The notes below the pieces were generated by a model. It did no database searches. It saw only the letters and a list, made by a program, of their open reading frames with translations, and had not been told where the DNA came from. This document shows, piece after piece, positions 24,964-36,049 of a stretch of DNA of 64,000 bases (its first letter is position 1; the number at the start of each line of letters is the position of its first letter). The translations under genes were made by a program, and so were the position numbers. The stretch is from Cladochytrium replicatum (lineage: Eukaryota > Chytridiomycota > Chytridiomycetes > Cladochytriales > Cladochytriaceae), in the NCBI GenBank assembly GCA_025526935.1, contig JAHLKD010000047.1, positions 62,001 to 126,000 of the forward strand, written 5' to 3'.

Positions 24964-25126
24964 TCAAACCAGGCCTAGAGTGACCATGTATTTGGATACA
25001 AAGTCACTTGTCTTGTAGCTTTGGACAATCTCATTCATGAGTGTTTCATGATTGGCGATTTCTGGTTTGTTTGTTCGTTTGGCTTGACGCTCCCACAGAA
25101 ACATGTCAGGATCAAAGACGCGAAAA
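24964..25126 (-). pseudogene. Orphan last exon of an unidentified gene
   Basis: Behind an acceptor (gatatag, ending at 25127), the minus strand reads FRVFDPDMFLWERQAKRTNK, then ETLMNEIVQSYKTSDFVSKY, ending at a TGA. Composition looks coding, and 163 nt give a clean phase. Upstream exons were not found. The HMG-like relic on the other strand overlaps the place where they should be, so the gene is probably truncated. I do not recognise the family. Confidence 0.35.
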
Positions 25127-25164
25127 CTATATCAGTCGCTGAAGCCCTTTAACTGGATGCAGCT

Positions 25165-25700
25165 ACAAGGACCTCGGCATCGATATTGACTCAAATGATC
25201 TCCCGAAGATCATTTCGCAGATGTGGCAATCGGAACGACACTCGATCAAATGTCGTTACTGCGGACCGCTGAGGAAACAAGGACGCATCGCCGCTGCCAA
25301 AGCGCCCGCTGGAAAGACACCTCCGGCTAAAGGGTGATCGAACAAGAAAACCCGGGAGGATTCGGCGTCTGCTTCTACAGCCGTAGAAGCGAATTTGATT
25401 GGTGAAGACTTTACACCTTTGCTGGTGGGAATGTTAAGATCACCACCGTCTTCCCAAGCTTTTGTCGTTGGCAATGCATCAGACCGGGTTCATTCCTTCG
25501 TATGATACCACTGTCAACAATACCATTCCTGTGGACCTGTCCACCACCCAATCGTCTATTCGACCCCGCTCCACTTCGCACACGACAATATGTTCCGTCG
25601 ACCCAACTGCTTTGACTGAGCATTACAGAGTGCGAATGAAAAATGGCTCGAAAGACAATTTTTCAGATGTGAAAGAGTATTTGTTATTAAAATCTTGATA
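25165..25700 (+). pseudogene. Possible decayed HMG-box gene
   Basis: A plus-strand segment has SNDLPKIISQMWQSERHSIK followed by CRYCGPLRKQ, resembling the last two helices of a MATA-type HMG box (usually NxEISxxxxxMWxxEPxxVKxxY). A TGA at 25336-25338 interrupts a Ser/Thr-rich continuation, and the frame shifts again near 25500. The N-terminal helix of the box is missing. HMG-box genes are numerous in chytrids, which makes a relic plausible, but the match is short. Confidence 0.35.
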
Positions 25701-26375
25701 TACCGTCGGTACACACAGTAATATTTGTAAGGGTTTCAGGTTGTACACCACAATCATGCAAGAGTACGAACGTTCTGAGCGACACAGTTCATTCGGTGAT
25801 GCAGAGTGGATCATAGAACCATTGTTTGATGTGTTATTTTTCAACAACTTTAAACGCACCCTTGAACTTGCTGTCCAATCAGCGTCGAGCCATGCCGACG
25901 TAATATTTCCCAATATTGTGTATTTACTAGCAACGCGTACAACCTGCCTTATATGGTAGTATGGCACCGCGTGGTGCTTAGCGGCCACCATGCGTTGATA
26001 TTGGCTCCACGAGCAATCACTCAGGGAAAATCAGCTCAGGGGACAGCCAATTGTTGGCCGTATCGGCTGTTCGACTGTTACAGCTAAGTAGAGAGGTGTA
26101 GGCTTACGTGATCTCTATTGATGACAAGTACAAAGCAACTCGACCCTGCGGTGTTATCAGGCAGCGAAATGCTTCGGCTGCAGTGGTCACCAATGCTTCG
26201 AATCCGGTGCATCACCACCGCCCCATGACCATGCTCGCAAATTACACATGATTAAAGAAAATTCTTCTGCCGCATGTTCCTTTCCTTTTAAAAGGCCTGC
26301 AGAACTTGAGCGGAAATCCAGTCCTCAAACACCACCTTATCCGTCTATTACCACAGCTATCGCTAACTTACCGCT
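25701..26375. other. Upstream region of the sugar transporter
   Basis: No exon is supported. The frame at 25741-25959 lacks motifs. A short AT-rich segment and pyrimidine runs near 26260-26370 may be the transporter promoter. Confidence 0.4.
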
Positions 26376-27989
26376 ATGGGCAAAGAAGAAGTCGTCGTTT
26401 CCAGCGCCTTCAACAACTCTGATAACCTTAACTGGTACTCGCCTGAGTTCTTGCACCTGTACTTCGCATGCTTTATTGCATTCTTGAACTCGGCGATCAA
26501 CGGTTATGACCTTTCTCTCTTGGGAGGTCTCTCCATTGTGCGCCCCTTCCTCGACACTTTCGCCGGTGTCGGTGCTAAGGAGTTCCCCGCAGCCGACAAC
26601 GCCCTGTTGTTCTCTCTCCTCCAGATTGGTTCCATTGTTGGTTGCTTTGTTTGCTACATCCCCATGGACTACTTCGGTCGTCGCGGTGGTATGATAACCG
26701 GTTCGGTTTTCATTATCATCGGTGCTTTGGTTTCCACCTTCACCTCCTCGCTTCCCGTCTTCATGTTTGGTCGTTTCGTCATCGGTTTCGGTGTCGTATT
26801 CGTGACCACTTCTGCCCCTGTGAGTATAACTGGGATTGATGCAAAGAAAACACCTTCTGATTGCGATCTATCGTAGGTTTACGCTGCTGAGGTCGCTCAC
26901 CCCGTTTTCCGTGGTCGTGCTGCTGCCTTCTACAACACTGGTTGGTTCGTCGGATCTCTCCCCGCCTCCGCTGTCGTCTACGGTCTCAGCTACCTCAAGA
27001 ACGACTTGTCGTGGAAGGTCCCCGTCGGTCTTCAGGCTGTGTTCTCCGGTATCGTGCTTCTTGGTTCATTCCTAATCCCTGAGTCCCCACGTTGGCTCGT
27101 CTCTAAGGGAAAGATCGACCAGGCTAAGGCTTTCTTGATCAAGTACCACGCCAACAACAACCCCGATGCCGAGATCGTCGCCATTGAGCTTCGGGAAATC
27201 ACCGAATCCATTGAGGATGAGAAGGCCCAGAACGCCTCCAGCTTCTCCGCCCTCTTCGCCACTCGCGCTGCCCGCTACCGCATGTTCTTGATGCTTTGCG
27301 TTGCGTTCTTCTCGCAGTACGCTGGTAACTGGCTCGCCGGCTACTTCCAGCCCCAGATCACCAAGTACTTCGGTATCGTCGGTGACGACCAGGCTCTCCT
27401 CCTCAACGTTGTTACCGGTATTATCTCGTTCGCTGCTGCTCTTGGTGGTGCCTCGCTTGTTGACAAGTTCGGTCGTCGCCCCTACTTGTTCTTCGGTCAC
27501 GTTGGCTACTCTCTGTGGTACTTGCTCATCATCATCTGCTTGGCTGTCTACTACCAGGGTGACGCGCCCGAGCCCGAGAAGGCCACTGGTCCCATTGCTG
27601 CCGGTATCGCCGCGTTCGTCTTCCTCCAGATCTTCGCCATCAACTACTCGATCTGCTGGACTCCTCTCAACGCTTTGTACCCCGTTGAGTGCTTGAACTA
27701 CGGTGCTCGTGCTAAGGGAATGGCTATCTGCCAGCTTCTCATCAACGCCGCTAACGTCTTCCAGTCCTACGTGCTCTCGTACGGTATCAACGCCTTCCGC
27801 TGGAAGTTCTTCTCGTTCTTCTTGCTCTTCAACATCCTCGCCGCCACCGTCGTCTACATCTTCTTCCCGGAGACAAAGGGTCGTACCCTTGAGCAGCTCG
27901 ACGAGGTTTTCGAGGCGCCCAACGTTGTCAAGGCTTCGCTCACCGCCCCCGTGTTGTCGGCTGACGTTGCTACCGCCGAGAAGGCATAA
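26376..27989 (+). CDS. MFS sugar transporter (hexose/disaccharide type)
   Basis: Exons 26376-26819 and 26877-27989, separated by a 57-nt intron, encode 518 residues with about twelve membrane helices in the plasma membrane. Sugar-porter signatures are present: INGYDLSLLGGL in helix 1, DYFGRRGGMITG (the R-x-G-R-R loop), the PESPRWLVSKGKIDQAKAFL segment after helix 6, FGRRPYLFFGH in the second half and FPETKGRTLEQLDEVF at the end. The family carries hexoses or disaccharides with protons; lactose-permease-like fungal members are close in layout. Codon use is strongly biased to C-ending codons, unlike neighbouring genes, which suggests high expression. The substrate is not predictable. Confidence 0.93.
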
Positions 27990-28324
27990 GTGCGTTCACA
28001 CCAGCAGAAAACAGGTCTTTCTCATTTTCTTTCCTTTCAACATCCCTTCGGGTCGAAGTTATTGGACTGGAAATCAGGAATAGTGTTCACTTTTAATCCC
28101 GGGCCCTACCCTTGACAAGACTTTCTCTATGAACTTACTCTTTTAAACGCTAGCGCCAAACTACTCACTAATTTGTGCTATTGCTATGACATACGATAAT
28201 ATAATGCGCTCCTTATGCGACCAAACTACTTGTGAGAAGAACATACATTTTTTTTAGTTTTTTGGTATTTTACACTTGCGACAGTGGGAAAACTCACTAT
28301 CACGTGCTCAAGTGATTCGAAAGC
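27990..28324. other. Intergenic region between transporter and ankyrin-YLSL gene
   Basis: Contains the transporter 3' UTR and the promoter of the next gene. A T-run lies at 28249-28262. No gene seen. Confidence 0.5.
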
Positions 28325-31300
28325 ATGAACTCAACCGGATCAGAACGACAAAGATCAGGCCTCCGAGTTGCACTAGATCCCTCTTCTCTCTTCCTCCAAA
28401 TCTGCACGGAGTTTGATCCCTCTGACCTCCCGACGCTCCGGCGACTCTTAAGCCTCGTTCATACACCAGAGATTACAAATCCCTCCATAGACATCAACAA
28501 CGTCTGCACGCCACACCAATGGCTCACAGGCCTCCACCTCGCCTGCACCAACGGCCACACAGAGATCGTGAGGATACTCCTCGGCGACGAGGTCCGTGCG
28601 ATGGTGAATGTCCGGGACAAGGAAGGATGGACTCCTCTCATGTGCGCGGTTGCAGAGGGGCACACTGAGATCATCGAGATGCTGGGACGCTGCCAGGGAA
28701 AGATATGCGAGGATGGGAAGAAGGAAGGCCCCAACACTGACGGGGAATGGTTCTACTCGCCTGATGGACCCATTGATTTCACACTTGCGAACGACGATGA
28801 TGAAACTGCAGAAGATCTTGTGTTTGAGGGCAAGGAAAGGGAGATCAAGAGCATTCTGAAAGGTAACGAGCTCGAAATGTCGAATCCTCTTGGTTGTGAT
28901 GGAGATTGATCGCGGGAAATCAACAGATCTAAGGAAGAAGTTCCCTCCTGTCGCACGCAATGACATACCCTGTCACATCACCGTTGAAGATGAGTGCGAG
29001 GAAGATTGTGATGAAGAGGAGTCTGCTTCTGGGAACGACGATGCCAAACAAGTCTCTAACGACGAAGTCGATGAGGAGATCCCTGTTTCAAAGTTCTCGA
29101 TGCTTAACATGAAAGATAAGACGGCTTCAAAGAACGCCAGCGCAACCAATTCAGTCAGGTTGACATTAGAAGACGAGGTGAGTTGCTCTCTGAACGGCCA
29201 TTCAGCATCTGATCTCCAAGAACTAGAACATTGCAGTTCCATTGGACAAAGATTGTAACATACCCCAAACTGACACAATGGAGACATGTGAGAGTTCTAT
29301 ACTCAGCTGCCAAGATGAATCCGTTACCGAACGTGACCCGTCCGGCAACGATGTCAGTCAAGGCAATGTTTTCGCATCAGTTAACGATCCCGAAGACGGC
29401 GAAGAGTCATCGAAGGAGCAGGAGTTGATAACCGAATCAACATATTCTGAATGTGTAAGAGCCAAAGCTTCACTTCCTTTTGCATTTCTAATGCTGCGCT
29501 CAGCAGGGTGTTACCAACAACGCGGTCCACGAAGTCAGGCAAATGGTCATTGTGTCAGAACAAATACTCTATGGAACTCTTGAGGGCTTCGTATACCTCT
29601 CTCTCGACGAATCTGAGCAGAGTACCTCAACTTATGTAAGCTCAGTCTTGCAACACTCTATATCGACCACTAATCTTATCCATTCTGTAAAAGCCGATCC
29701 CCGATCCTGCCATCGCCGACACAGTCTCGGTGCAACCACTCTACGGAACCCTTGATGGCACGGTATACTTGTCTCTCAACGAGCTGGAACTGGATACCGG
29801 AGCCAGAGCTTCCGTGACAAAGTTCTACGTACACTTCGATGGTAGCGTTTACCTCTCCCTCCATGAGGCAGAGCAGGAGGATACCTCAAAGGTCAGTGAT
29901 TGACAGCACGATTATAGTTATCTGACGGGCCATCCTCTTTAGAATGACATTGAGCTTGCTTCCGTGGTTCCAACGAACGACAGAGCTTGTGGTCCAACTT
30001 TTTACCGAACCCGATACGACTTTGGTAACCTTTCACTTGATGACTCCGGTCCTGCCGTGCTTCCTATTGCGGAGGGTGGATCCGACGTGAAAACCACCCC
30101 AGACGTAAGTGCGATCGCAGCAGCACCACACTCACCCTGACGAATCAAAACTTCGGTAGAGAGGAGCCGAGTGCGCTAGTACCACCAAAGTACGTGATCT
30201 GACCCTTTACGGGACACCCGACGGCGTCGTGTGCCTGACTCTGGAGGAGTCGAGCCCTGAAGCGCTTCCATGGTCAGAGGATCTTGCACCAGCGGCTGAC
30301 TGCGAGACGCTCCAAGTATATGAAGATGAAGACTGCCCGCTCTCGGACCAAGCATGTGAACACCTGCCTGAGCGATACACTGTGCAAAGTGTGGTGCTCG
30401 GATCCTATGAGATGAACCCTGTGGGCATTCAATATACCTCGACAAACGATATTCACAAGGAGACACTAATCTTCAAAGAAACGGGCTGCGATCAGACATC
30501 AAGGGCTTGCCATATCTCGAAGGAGATAGAGCGTATCCTCACCCGTATCAATGGCAGCACCAACCAACACGTCGACAGTAGCCCCTGCATCATCAAAATT
30601 CATGACGAGATTAAAACCGAAACTGGAGGAGCAGAGAGCTCGTCCCAGTGTGACCCGATAGGAGACGATCAAGTCAACCGACCCGAGATCCTCACTCACG
30701 CTAATGCCAGCACACCGAGCTACTTGACAACCGTGATGTCCATGACAGCACAGGTGATATTTCAATACCTTATATTCTTTGATCTGACCTGACCGGCTAC
30801 GTTAAGGTTCATGAACAGACTAAAGAATCCGCAGAAGTTGCACTAGAACCGACACATCCGGCTGAGATCGCGGCAACCACGTTTGCGACACACAACATCA
30901 CAGAAGGTACAAAAGAGGACCTGACATTCACCAAGAAAGCTGGTCAGTTGCACGAAGAAACTGCTGCGTCATCGACTGTAAAGGTCGAATTAATCTTGTT
31001 TCCACAGATGCAAAGGACAAATCACTTGTCCAAAACTCACGCATGCCCGATGCATTCTTCAACAAGCCCGTCGAACCAACCACAGAACGTTCTGAAATCT
31101 CTGCTACTCCTAAACGGAGTTTATCGGCCAGTGCCACGATGGCAGCCACCAGAAATTGGTCAATCGATCAAGAAACAAAATCAAAGCGGTCCTACTCAAA
31201 CACCACAACGAATCAATCTCTCACTTCTCCACCATGTGAAGCTTCACATCAGCCCAACTCAAAGCAGCCTCCTGTTAAGAAAGGTCTCGTACTGGAGAGA

Positions 31301-31907
31301 GTCGCATTCTTCCAACCAAGTCCCACCGGGAAAGAAGCTTGCACCGAACCCATTCGGCGAGCTGGTAACCACAAAGATCTTCACAATTTTGTTCAACCAA
31401 AATTGACTCAATGTGTTTTGTTTAGGCTCCCTCGAAAGCATGGATGCCAAAGAGACTGAGGTAGTCCAACTCTCCCAACAATCGTCGGGAGTGCACCCAA
31501 GATCGTATCCGGCCATTCCCAAGTCGCCTAGAGGATCGCTGGTCGCAGAGAAAGTGTCGCTGTTTCAGAAAGAATCCGCGGCTCAGCCATCGCCCGGACA
31601 TCCCAAACTCAGCATCCAGCCAAAACGACCAATCCAGGAAGAAACCATTACTACCACCAGCGCTCAACACGCTGTCCCCAATGGGTTCCGCAAAGCTAGC
31701 CCGTATGTTACTACCTCCTGCACCCCGCAGTCACAACCTCAAGCTACACCCCGCTCGGTCTCCTCAGTTAAGGAGAGAGTCAGATGCTTTGAGCAGAATG
31801 CCACCCCAAACCCTCAGCTTCCTCGCAAAACCACCACAACTCACAATGGACAAAGCAGATGCATGCACACAATGCTGAAGACGTTCCTTGCGGTCAAAGC
31901 GAACTGA
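28325..31907 (+). CDS. Ankyrin protein with YGTxDGxVYLSL repeats (undescribed architecture)
   Basis: I propose ten exons: 28325-28862, 28927-29177, 29227-29454, 29504-29635, 29694-29891, 29943-30104, 30160-30753, 30807-30942, 31008-31364 and 31426-31907. All joins are in phase, with introns of 49-65 nt, giving 1025 residues. The N-terminus has two ankyrin repeats (LTGLHLACTNGHTEIVRILL, EGWTPLMCAVAEGHTEIIEM). An acidic linker follows. Exons 4-7 carry a repeat: LYGTLEGFVYLSLDESE, LYGTLDGTVYLSLNELE, FYVHFDGSVYLSLHEAE, a degenerate FYRTRYDFGNLSLDDSG and LYGTPDGVVCLTLEESS. These exons are bounded by phase-0 introns, which suits exon duplication. The disordered C-terminal third has three copies of a short motif: LERVAFFQ, AEKVSLFQ and KERVRCFE. 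No signal or membrane helix is seen. I recognise only the ankyrin part; a cytoplasmic scaffold is an inference. Confidence 0.75.
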
Positions 31908-32304
31908 AAACATTTATATTTTGCTTTGGACGGAGAAGAGCGAGAATGTACTTTTTGTGTTTTATGCTGCACAGATGTTTAAACCCCCCCCCCCCCCCCC
32001 CCCCACCACCACCACCATTTGCAGTACTTTCATCACATGGGAAAAACTTGCGGAGGATATTTCTTGGGTGCTAAGTGATCCCCCTTACACCTCTGCTCCA
32101 TCGAATAGGTAACTGTCAGCTGTAAAATGCATCGCTTTTCTTCCTTAAAACAGAGTTCATTCCTCTCAAACAGCTCAATTGTGCTTACCACGAGCCACCC
32201 AACCACACCACGTGTGATCTCCGCCACTGGCACACGCTCCCTTTTTATTCTCCTAACCGCCAAAACTTTCCCAACAAAATCATTTGATCCACCATTCCAT
32301 CGCA
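31908..32304. other. 3' UTR and promoter region before eL22
   Basis: Contains the poly-C tract at 31984-32004 and the upstream region of the ribosomal protein gene. No coding exon. Confidence 0.5.
31984..32016. repeat. Poly-C tract followed by CAC repeats
   Basis: About 21 consecutive C residues are followed by four acc units, just after the stop codon of the ankyrin-YLSL gene. The exact C count could be affected by sequencing. Confidence 0.85.
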
Positions 32305-32957
32305 ATGTCTCCCGCTGTCGCTGTAAGTGTTTACCCGTGAGAACCGAACCTGCACAATGCCACGAATGAGTAGCCCTGCGGATCCTTTTTCTCCACATGC
32401 GGGCAAAAGCCTCCAGAGGCCATACCGTTTTCTGTGTGCTTTGGAAAGGTTTCTGTCCCCATAGTGGTTTGCTCGCTGTTAGGCTTGGTGCATCCGTTGG
32501 TTCTTACTCGAGGTTCTCTTCCTCGCTGGGTCCATTAGAAGAAGGACAAGGTCAAGAAGACCCCCCTCAAATTCACTATCGACGTCTCTGGCCCTGCCAA
32601 CGACGGTATTCTTGACACCGCTGCCTTTGTAAGTTTTCATGACCTATTTGTTCTCAAACAATTCTAAATTTTTAAAAACAGGAGAAGTTCCTTCACGACA
32701 GGATCAAGGTAGCCGGTCGCACCAACAACCTCGGTGACATCATCACCATCACCCGCTCCGGCAATTCCAGCATCACCGTCACCGCTGCAGCGGGAACCCC
32801 CTTCTCCAAGCGCTACCTGAAGTACCTCACAAAGAAGTTCCTCAAGAAGCACCAGCTCCGTGACTGGTTGCGCGTCATTGCTTCCAGCAAGGGTGCTTAC
32901 GAGCTCAAGTACTTCAACATCGCCGCTGACAACGATGAGGAGGAGGCCGACGAGTAA
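32305..32957 (+). CDS. RPL22: Ribosomal protein eL22
   Basis: A protein of the large cytosolic ribosomal subunit. Exons 32305-32322, 32539-32628 and 32682-32957 encode 127 residues. The first exon holds only MSPAVA, and a 216-nt first intron follows, as is common in fungal ribosomal protein genes. The body has [40 protein letters not shown], an [20 protein letters not shown] segment and the acidic tail NDEEEADE, matching eL22 along its length. Codon use is strongly C-biased, as expected for high expression. Confidence 0.96.
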
Positions 32958-33483
32958 AATGTCTCGATAACAAAAGAAAAAGGACAAGCTCGAAGTGTGG
33001 TTGGGAATTTGATTGGCCATCCTGTCCTGTCACATCCATATCACATAAACTTAAAAGAATCGATTACATATTTGTACATACAACCGCATAGTTACATGGG
33101 AACCATCACCGAAAAACGTTCTAAATTGATGTATGCATAGTCCACGGTGGCGGAAGACAATGGATGGGGTTACACCACAACGAAAATAACGACAAACAAA
33201 CTGATACCTGATGATCAGCGTGCGCATAATGATGGATTCCTGCTCAGCCTGCTGATGGGTTAGGTGGTCCTCAGAAATTTTGTGCCGTTACTCCTTTTTT
33301 ATCACTTTGCGTGGAAAACGGCAGATTTTACCCTACACCACTCCAACTCAAACTCAGTGCCTCAGGACGGGGGGCGTGCCAATTACTCACTGTCCAGCGC
33401 TTGGCTTGTGCTTTAGCGATAATACTGCTGGGTGCGCTCCTGCAGACACTCTCCTCCACCCCTGATTTTATTCCCACCCCATC
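32958..33483. other. Intergenic region
   Basis: 3' flank of eL22 and promoter of the seven-helix protein gene. No exon is supported. Confidence 0.5.
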
Positions 33484-35298
33484 ATGGCGCTTGACGAGAC
33501 CACTCTGGCCGCCGTGTGGTGTGTGCTTGGCTTTTGCATCCTGGCTTTCATCTTCTTCATCGGCGCCTTCATCTCCAACGTCCGTCGTTACAAAGAAGCA
33601 GCTAGAAATCAACCTAATGGACGATGGACCCGCTTTCATAAGATGATGATGGTGTGTGTGCTGTTCCAACTACTCGGGGCGACGCTTGCAATTGGTATGT
33701 CATATGTATATGCTGGATATATCCGTCATATCTGATCGCATCCAAAATGCGTAGCAATGATGTTCATGATGTTGTTGTGGTTCCCGGATCATATGGACGC
33801 CAGCATTGCATGCACTCGATTGACTTTCGACCTGGGACCTGCTCGTATGGCTCTGTCAATCATGGAAGTCATGGAGCAAGTTCTCCTCGAGCTTGGAAGT
33901 GAGTGCAACACACAAAGTTCACACGATTGTCGAATACTAACCAATAGGTGGTCCCCAGACCTCTTTTACTTCATCGTACTTATGGACAGATATTATACAT
34001 TTCGCCTGTTTATACCTGGTATGAAAATTCACCCACCGTGTGTCGATGCGGTTCCTCTAATGCTTTGGCAGGCGGCAATTCTGCCATCGTTAGGAGAACC
34101 ATCTACAGCACCGGAATCTTTCTCTACCTTGTCACAATCGCTCAGATCGTTGTTGCCAACACTGGCGATCGCTCTCTAAAGCTCACCAAAAGCAATCCTC
34201 ACTGCATCGCTGCCTTCGTGATGCAGTTGGGCTTCGTCGACATGATCGGAGGAGTTGACATTATGGTCGCATATCACTTGTCCCTTGTCGCTCTGGGCTT
34301 GGACCAACATGCCAAAATTCGCTCGTGGTCGATCTTGAAAGGTTCGCGTTCAGGGTCTCGAAGCGGTGCCAGTGGTGGGAACACCGAGCTCTCCCCAATT
34401 CAAGTATGCTGTTGATAAACCGTTCAAATCGGGAAGCACAAATCTGATTAAAATCCTGTTTATCTTTTGTTCTTGAAATCAGTCGGCGGGCGAATACAAC
34501 TCCTTCAACAAACTCGCATATCCAAATTCCCCCATAACATCCGACGCCAATGGCTCCACGCAACCATTCCCACACCACCGCCCTTCGCTAACTGTCTACC
34601 AACGCATCATGTTAACACCACACCGTCGCCGCGTAGTGTTCCTCGTCATCGTCGCACTTTCGATGGACATGATAGCTCTCGCTCTCTGCATCCTCCCGCT
34701 CGTCTCGGCCTCCATCGGCCAAGTCACCCGCGCCTTCGAGCTCATCGCAGTGCACCTTGTGCTCATGCACATCCTCGCCAGTCTGTGGTTCCTCGAGTCG
34801 TTCAAGGAGGTCGTTCTGGCACCCAAACCCTGGCTCGTCGGCGCGGCCTTGTCGAGCGTCACCGTCGGTCCACAGCCAGTGGAAAAATACAGCGGATCGA
34901 CCGGGTCGCACCCGAGAGCCGAGATTCCGAAAGCGTTTGCGTTCGAGCAGCGGGCACAGGCGAGCTGGAACAGGTTTTCGAGCACCCACGGTGCGGGGCC
35001 GAAAATTTACGGTGTGGACGTTGGGTCGGGTGCCAACGGCTCGAATCATCTCGATGTGGGAGCGTCGCCGTTCGGTTCGTACCCGCAGGTGGATCCGGGG
35101 CCGTCGCCGTTCAGTGGGTACCCACAAGCGGAGCTGTACGGAGCGAACAGATACCCACGAAAGTTGTCGATAGGGAGGGAGATGAATGTCGACCCGGGAC
35201 CGTCGCCGTACAGTCCGGGAAGACAAAACATCGAGCACTATGCAGCGAGCAATGGACAACGACCGCAGGCGAACGGATTTGTTAATCATTGGGGCTAG
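33484..35298 (+). CDS. Unrecognised seven-helix membrane protein
   Basis: Proposed exons are 33484-33694, 33755-33898, 33959-34018, 34072-34403 and 34483-35298, giving 520 residues. The third acceptor is chosen because a perfect TACTAAC branch site lies just upstream and only the CCCAG site keeps frame. About seven hydrophobic helices are visible: AVWCVLGFCILAFIFFIGAF; MMMVCVLFQLLGATLA; LFYFIVLMDRYYTFRLF; TGIFLYLVTIAQIVV; AFVMQLGFVDMIGGVDIMVA; VVFLVIVALSMDMIALALCI; LIAVHLVLMHILASLWFL. A long cytoplasmic C-terminal tail has short repeats (VGASPFGSYPQ, VDPGPSPFSGYPQ, VDPGPSPYSPG). The layout resembles a receptor or tetraspan-like fungal family, but no GPCR signature was found, so no function is assigned. 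Confidence 0.7.
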
Positions 35299-36049
35299 CG
35301 ATACTCATGGTTTTGAGTTTTACTAGAGCGGACTATTGAGCTTGATTTATTCCAAAAATCGACACGTGAGAGACTCGGAATGGCAAAAGATTGGGAAGAC
35401 TTTGATCGCCTTCCTTTTGAAATTCAACATATCGCTGTGTGCTTTCTTTGTCTCCTTCTTTTTCTCACTTGGCATTCATACACTTTTGTTTCTTAGTGGA
35501 CGAGCTCCACAACTTGCCCTTTTTGCGGTTTGCTTTGCTTTGCTTCAGAACCTAAGAATAATCCCTCTTGCGGTTGAACATTACCATTCATGTCTGTGTT
35601 TGTTCGGAAACAAGTTTCAAAGAAACGATAAAGTTCCTGTGGATCTTTCTTCGCTCACAGCTCGGTTGTATGGCAAAGGTAGACTGTTCGTCAAATCCAC
35701 TCAATGTAAGTTGGACTATTGAAAAGTGTCAAGCAGACACTACTGATGATGAGCAACCAGAATACACGTTCGAACAATCGGTCCGCATCCAAAAAGGATG
35801 ATTCTTTGTACCAGTTTTGAGAACGCATTGTTTACATTCAATGATGAGGATCCCATGATTATCCATGGAACTCGTATTTCAAAGAGTTTTGTCTGGAGTC
35901 AAGTTTAGTGAACCAACCGACCAAATGCATGTAGAGCATAAACCCCTTCATCCTTTTTTGAGTATGATGTAAGTACTGCAAGAAGAGTTTAAACCGGGAT
36001 ATTATAGAATGGGTGGTCACTTCTTTCCATCGACAACATAATGAAATCC
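35299..36049. other. AT-rich spacer
   Basis: A plus-strand open frame at 35336-35722 has a hydrophobic segment but starts without ATG and has no motif. No gene is supported between the seven-helix gene and the ankyrin relic. Confidence 0.45.

Noticed and set aside
26180-26225. A possible tRNA T-loop (cttcgaatccggtgc)
   Set aside because: No matching acceptor, D or anticodon stems could be drawn around it.
27301-28083. Ser/Thr-rich frames overlapping the sugar transporter
   Set aside because: They are alternate-frame readings of a strongly codon-biased gene.
34612-35289. A 225-codon minus-strand frame opposite the last exon of the seven-helix gene
   Set aside because: Arg-rich shadow of the plus-strand exon, with no independent support.
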